16,238 bases of DNA from NCBI GenBank assembly GCA_022360105.1, contig JAKSDL010000045.1, positions 1 through 16,238 on the forward strand, read 5' to 3'. Source of the stretch: Pseudomonadota bacterium (GTDB taxonomy: Bacteria > SAR324 > XYD2-FULL-50-16 > JAHJRI01). Shown here piece after piece: positions 14,214 through 16,238 of this stretch. The position numbers and the translations under genes are program-made. The notes beneath the pieces are model-generated. The model was not told the origin of the DNA, ran no database searches, and was given only the letters and a program-made list of their open reading frames with translations. The stretch's first letter is position 1. Each line of letters opens with the position of its first letter.

Positions 14214-14861
14214 AATCAATCTCATTTCATCAGCATATTTAATCCAATACTTTCCGTAATGATCCTCCGCAACCAGGCGAAGAGGAAATCCCATGCTTTC
14301 CGGCAAGGCATCGCCATTTAAATTGTAGGCAAGAAAAACTTTATCAGCCATCACCTCTTCCAGTGAATATACAGCTGATTTCTTTTTTATTCCCCTGGGG
14401 CCTGAAAATTTTACATGGGTAACACCGGGCTTCAAACCGGCCAGTTTGAGCAAAGATGCCGAAGAAATCCCTTTCCACAAGCCATTGTGAGCAAAATAGC
14501 CATAGCAGATCAACAGAACATTGCGTTCGATGGATGGCAGTTCCAGGACATCTTTATAGCTTAGTTTAAGTTCGGATTTTGTTTCACCGGATACCCGCAA
14601 ATGCCAGGATGTGAGATTTACTTTGTAACGGGACTGTCCCATGACACCAAATTGACCGCGAGGCGTTGTCTCCAGTAAGCTGCCATCCACTTTGGCGGGG
14701 TTGGTATAGGTTAACGTGGAAAGATCGGTTCCTTTTGGCAAAAGTGTTTTCTTTGCAAATCTGGAAACAGCCTGCAGCCCCTGCCCCAGCTTGCCTGAAA
14801 ATACAGCAACACCGGCAGACAAGCTCAACAAAAGTTTTACAACAGTTCTTCGAGTGATCAT
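14205..14861 (-). CDS. Tat-exported molybdopterin-binding (sulfite-oxidase-fold) protein
   Basis: 218 residues. The N-terminus TRRTVVKLLLSLSAGVAVF is a twin-arginine signal, so the protein should be exported folded to the periplasm or membrane. The remainder is the sulfite oxidase/MsrP-type molybdopterin domain: LLICYGYFAHNGLWKGISSASLL holds the expected Mo-ligand Cys119, and the end has GFPLRLVAEDHYGKYWIKY. At about 165 mature residues it is smaller than catalytic sulfite oxidases and lacks their dimerisation domain, like the stand-alone periplasmic versions. The frame extends to a TTG at 14864, but I start at ATG 14861. No heme partner gene is next to it. A periplasmic oxidoreductase is likely; the substrate is unknown. 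Confidence 0.85.
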   Translation of the reverse strand: MITRRTVVKLLLSLSAGVAVFSGKLGQGLQAVSRFAKKTLLPKGTDLSTLTYTNPAKVDGSLLETTPRGQFGVMGQSRYKVNLTSWHLRVSGETKSELKLSYKDVLELPSIERNVLLICYGYFAHNGLWKGISSASLLKLAGLKPGVTHVKFSGPRGIKKKSAVYSLEEVMADKVFLAYNLNGDALPESMGFPLRLVAEDHYGKYWIKYADEMRLIAD

Positions 14862-15323
14862 CAATCAAACCAGTATCAGATGAAATTATAATCGTCTTCC
14901 TCACCACATACTGTTTAATTTTATCTCCTACCCGTGGGTTGTGTAAAGCTCACCGGAGGAATCGGAATTCGATCTGTCATGCAATTTTCTTTACCCATAC
15001 CAATAAAAGCCTTAAAAGCAGCTTGGTACTTCGAAGTTTAGTGCTTTCAGCATTCAGCGATCAGATCTCAGCCGGTTTTTTGGCCATAGTTATCGTGTTT
15101 TAGGCTGAACGCTGACAGCACGTTTTATTCGTTTGCTCACTGCCTATCTATTTCTTTATCGCCTTGCGAAAAAGCCGTCATGAGTCACTTTCTGATTTGT
15201 TGTTTGACTGAAGTGAACGTTGCGAGCATGATGATCTGGAGAGTAAGGGAATAAAACAAATCAACCTGTTGCCGGCCGGATATTGTTCCTGCGGCATGCA
15301 ACCGAGGGATATAAGACACTTTT
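14862..15323. other. Intergenic region between divergent genes
   Basis: About 460 bases holding no gene I can support. The main feature is the inverted repeat at 15041-15121. A short direct repeat, TTAAAAGC-like, occurs around 15004-15020. Promoters for the molybdopterin-domain gene (minus) and the transporter (plus) must lie here, but no sigma70 match stands out. The transporter ATG has only a distant GAGGGA. Confidence 0.5.
15041..15121. repeat. Long imperfect inverted repeat (GCTGAA-type)
   Basis: GTGCTTTCAGCATTCAGC (15041-15058) and GCTGAACGCTGACAGCAC (15104-15121) are inverted arms matching at 16 of 18 positions around a 45-base centre. The left arm continues as short CAGC-containing repeats (CAGCGATCAGATCTCAGCC). 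Repeats made of GCTGA-N3 units are found dispersed in many genomes, so this may be a REP or MITE-like element. Further copies would decide. Confidence 0.55.
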
Positions 15324-16238
15324 ATGAATATAAATAAACCCATCCTTGCCTTGACTACCGGCGCCATCTGCATCAGTTTTTCCGGTGTATTCGTGAAAAC
15401 ATCGGAAGTTCCTTCCACCGTTTCGGCTTTTTACCGTGTATTGTTTGGCAGTTTATTCATTGTTATTGCATGTTTTTACCATCGGGAATTCAAACTGAAG
15501 AGCTGGCGGAAAAACCTGCAGGCCGTTTTTTGCGGATTATTGTTTGCAGGGGATCTGTTTGCCTGGCATATCAGCATCCAATCTGTCGGTCCGGGACTGG
15601 CAACAATCCTGGGAAATTTTCAAGTGTTCATTCTTTCGTTTATCGGCATCATCTTTTTTAAGGAGAAGGTCGGTCTTTTGTACTACCTTTCCGTTCCCCT
15701 GGCTGTATTCGGTTTGTTTTTGATCATTGGTGTCGATATAGCGCAGTTAAGTAAAGAATACCTCAAGGGGATCTGGTTCGGACTGGCTACAGCCTGTTTT
15801 TATGCCGCTTTTTTGATTTGTCTGCGTAATTTGCAAGGCAAGGAAAAGAATGCTCCCGTATTTTACTACCAGGTGATATTATTGCTCTCTTGCACGATTT
15901 TTCTGGGCGGAAAGGTATATGTATCAGGCGAATCTTTTGTGATCCCAAGCTCGACTTCTCTGGCTTCATTATTAGGATTAGGTTTCTTATCCCAGGCTGT
16001 GGGATGGGTAATCATATCCTTCTCACTACCCAAGGTGCAGGCCTCCCTTGCAGGGTTAATTCTACTGTTACAGCCTTCTCTATCTTTTGTTTGGGATGTT
16101 CTCTTCTTCGATCGTCCCACGGGACTAATCGGTTGGCTTGGCTTGTCCATCGTGATGGTAGCAATTTATCTGAGTGCTTTTCGCAAAACAGACCAAACGG
16201 CGACGCACCAGGTTTCGGTTCCAGCCTCCAACCAATAG
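15324..16238 (+). CDS. EamA/DMT-family transporter
   Basis: 304 residues, inner-membrane protein with about ten hydrophobic segments in two repeats of five, typical of the drug/metabolite transporter family. The first repeat starts with PILALTTGAICISFSGVFVKTSEVPSTVSAFYRVL, whose 'S-x-x-F-V-K' and 'S-A-F-Y-R' patterns are characteristic of EamA domains. FFKEKVGLLYYLSVPLAVFGLFLI and FDRPTGLIGWLGLSIVMVAIYL end the two repeats. The C-terminus is a short polar tail. The family exports amino acids and other metabolites; the substrate cannot be read here. The gene is complete, with TAG being the last three bases of the window. It is divergent from the molybdopterin-domain gene and has no visible link to the GAK-type genes. 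Confidence 0.9.
   Translation: MNINKPILALTTGAICISFSGVFVKTSEVPSTVSAFYRVLFGSLFIVIACFYHREFKLKSWRKNLQAVFCGLLFAGDLFAWHISIQSVGPGLATILGNFQVFILSFIGIIFFKEKVGLLYYLSVPLAVFGLFLIIGVDIAQLSKEYLKGIWFGLATACFYAAFLICLRNLQGKEKNAPVFYYQVILLLSCTIFLGGKVYVSGESFVIPSSTSLASLLGLGFLSQAVGWVIISFSLPKVQASLAGLILLLQPSLSFVWDVLFFDRPTGLIGWLGLSIVMVAIYLSAFRKTDQTATHQVSVPASNQ

Overview
The window is about 41% G+C by eye and dense with genes. It looks like a Gram-negative bacterium. Evidence includes a bacterial pheST pair, a twin-arginine signal on a molybdopterin-domain protein, and a gene set that protein-family databases name the 'GAK system' (ATP-grasp enzyme, HprK-related kinase, CofD-like protein, amphi-Trp proteins). From memory that set is frequent in Desulfobacterota, so a deltaproteobacterial-type anaerobe is my best guess. 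The PheT motif HSLTHRPDLWGHYG is also common in other phyla, and I cannot fix the lineage.

Left part (1-4164, minus strand): pheS and pheT, preceded by an elaborate leader. Reading toward pheS, the leader holds a promoter candidate, a Phe-rich leader peptide, a terminator hairpin, a second unrelated Phe-rich leader peptide, and a second copy of the same hairpin (40 identical bases). pheS follows. The segment just after the second leader peptide is perfectly complementary over 11 bases to the loop and 3' arm of the next terminator. This is the arrangement expected for ribosome-mediated attenuation by Phe-tRNA supply, here built twice in series.

Middle part (4165-7116): a divergent gene pair present twice. 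Each copy has a minus-strand coiled-coil plus PAS-like protein and a plus-strand small ribbon-helix-helix-like protein. Both intergenic regions carry TGTACA-N5-TGTACA at the same place over a candidate -35 box, with the -10 so close to the ATG that the mRNA would be nearly leaderless. Copy 1 also has a 41-base nested dyad over the opposite promoter. An amphi-Trp protein follows the first small regulator.

Right-middle part (7469-14018, plus strand): a probable operon of a PHP-type phosphoesterase-like protein, a second amphi-Trp protein, a PhoU-aminoglycoside-phosphotransferase-like fusion, a RimK-type ATP-grasp enzyme, an HprK-related kinase and a CofD-like protein; the last two overlap. Kinase, ligase, phosphotransferase-like and phosphoesterase-like enzymes sit next to two tiny conserved proteins. 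I infer a modification system that acts on a small protein or cofactor and is controlled by the duplicated regulators. Its chemistry is not known to me.

Right end (14019-16238): a convergent intergenic region with strong dyads, a Tat-exported sulfite-oxidase-fold protein (minus), a spacer with an 18-base inverted repeat, and an EamA/DMT transporter ending at the last base.
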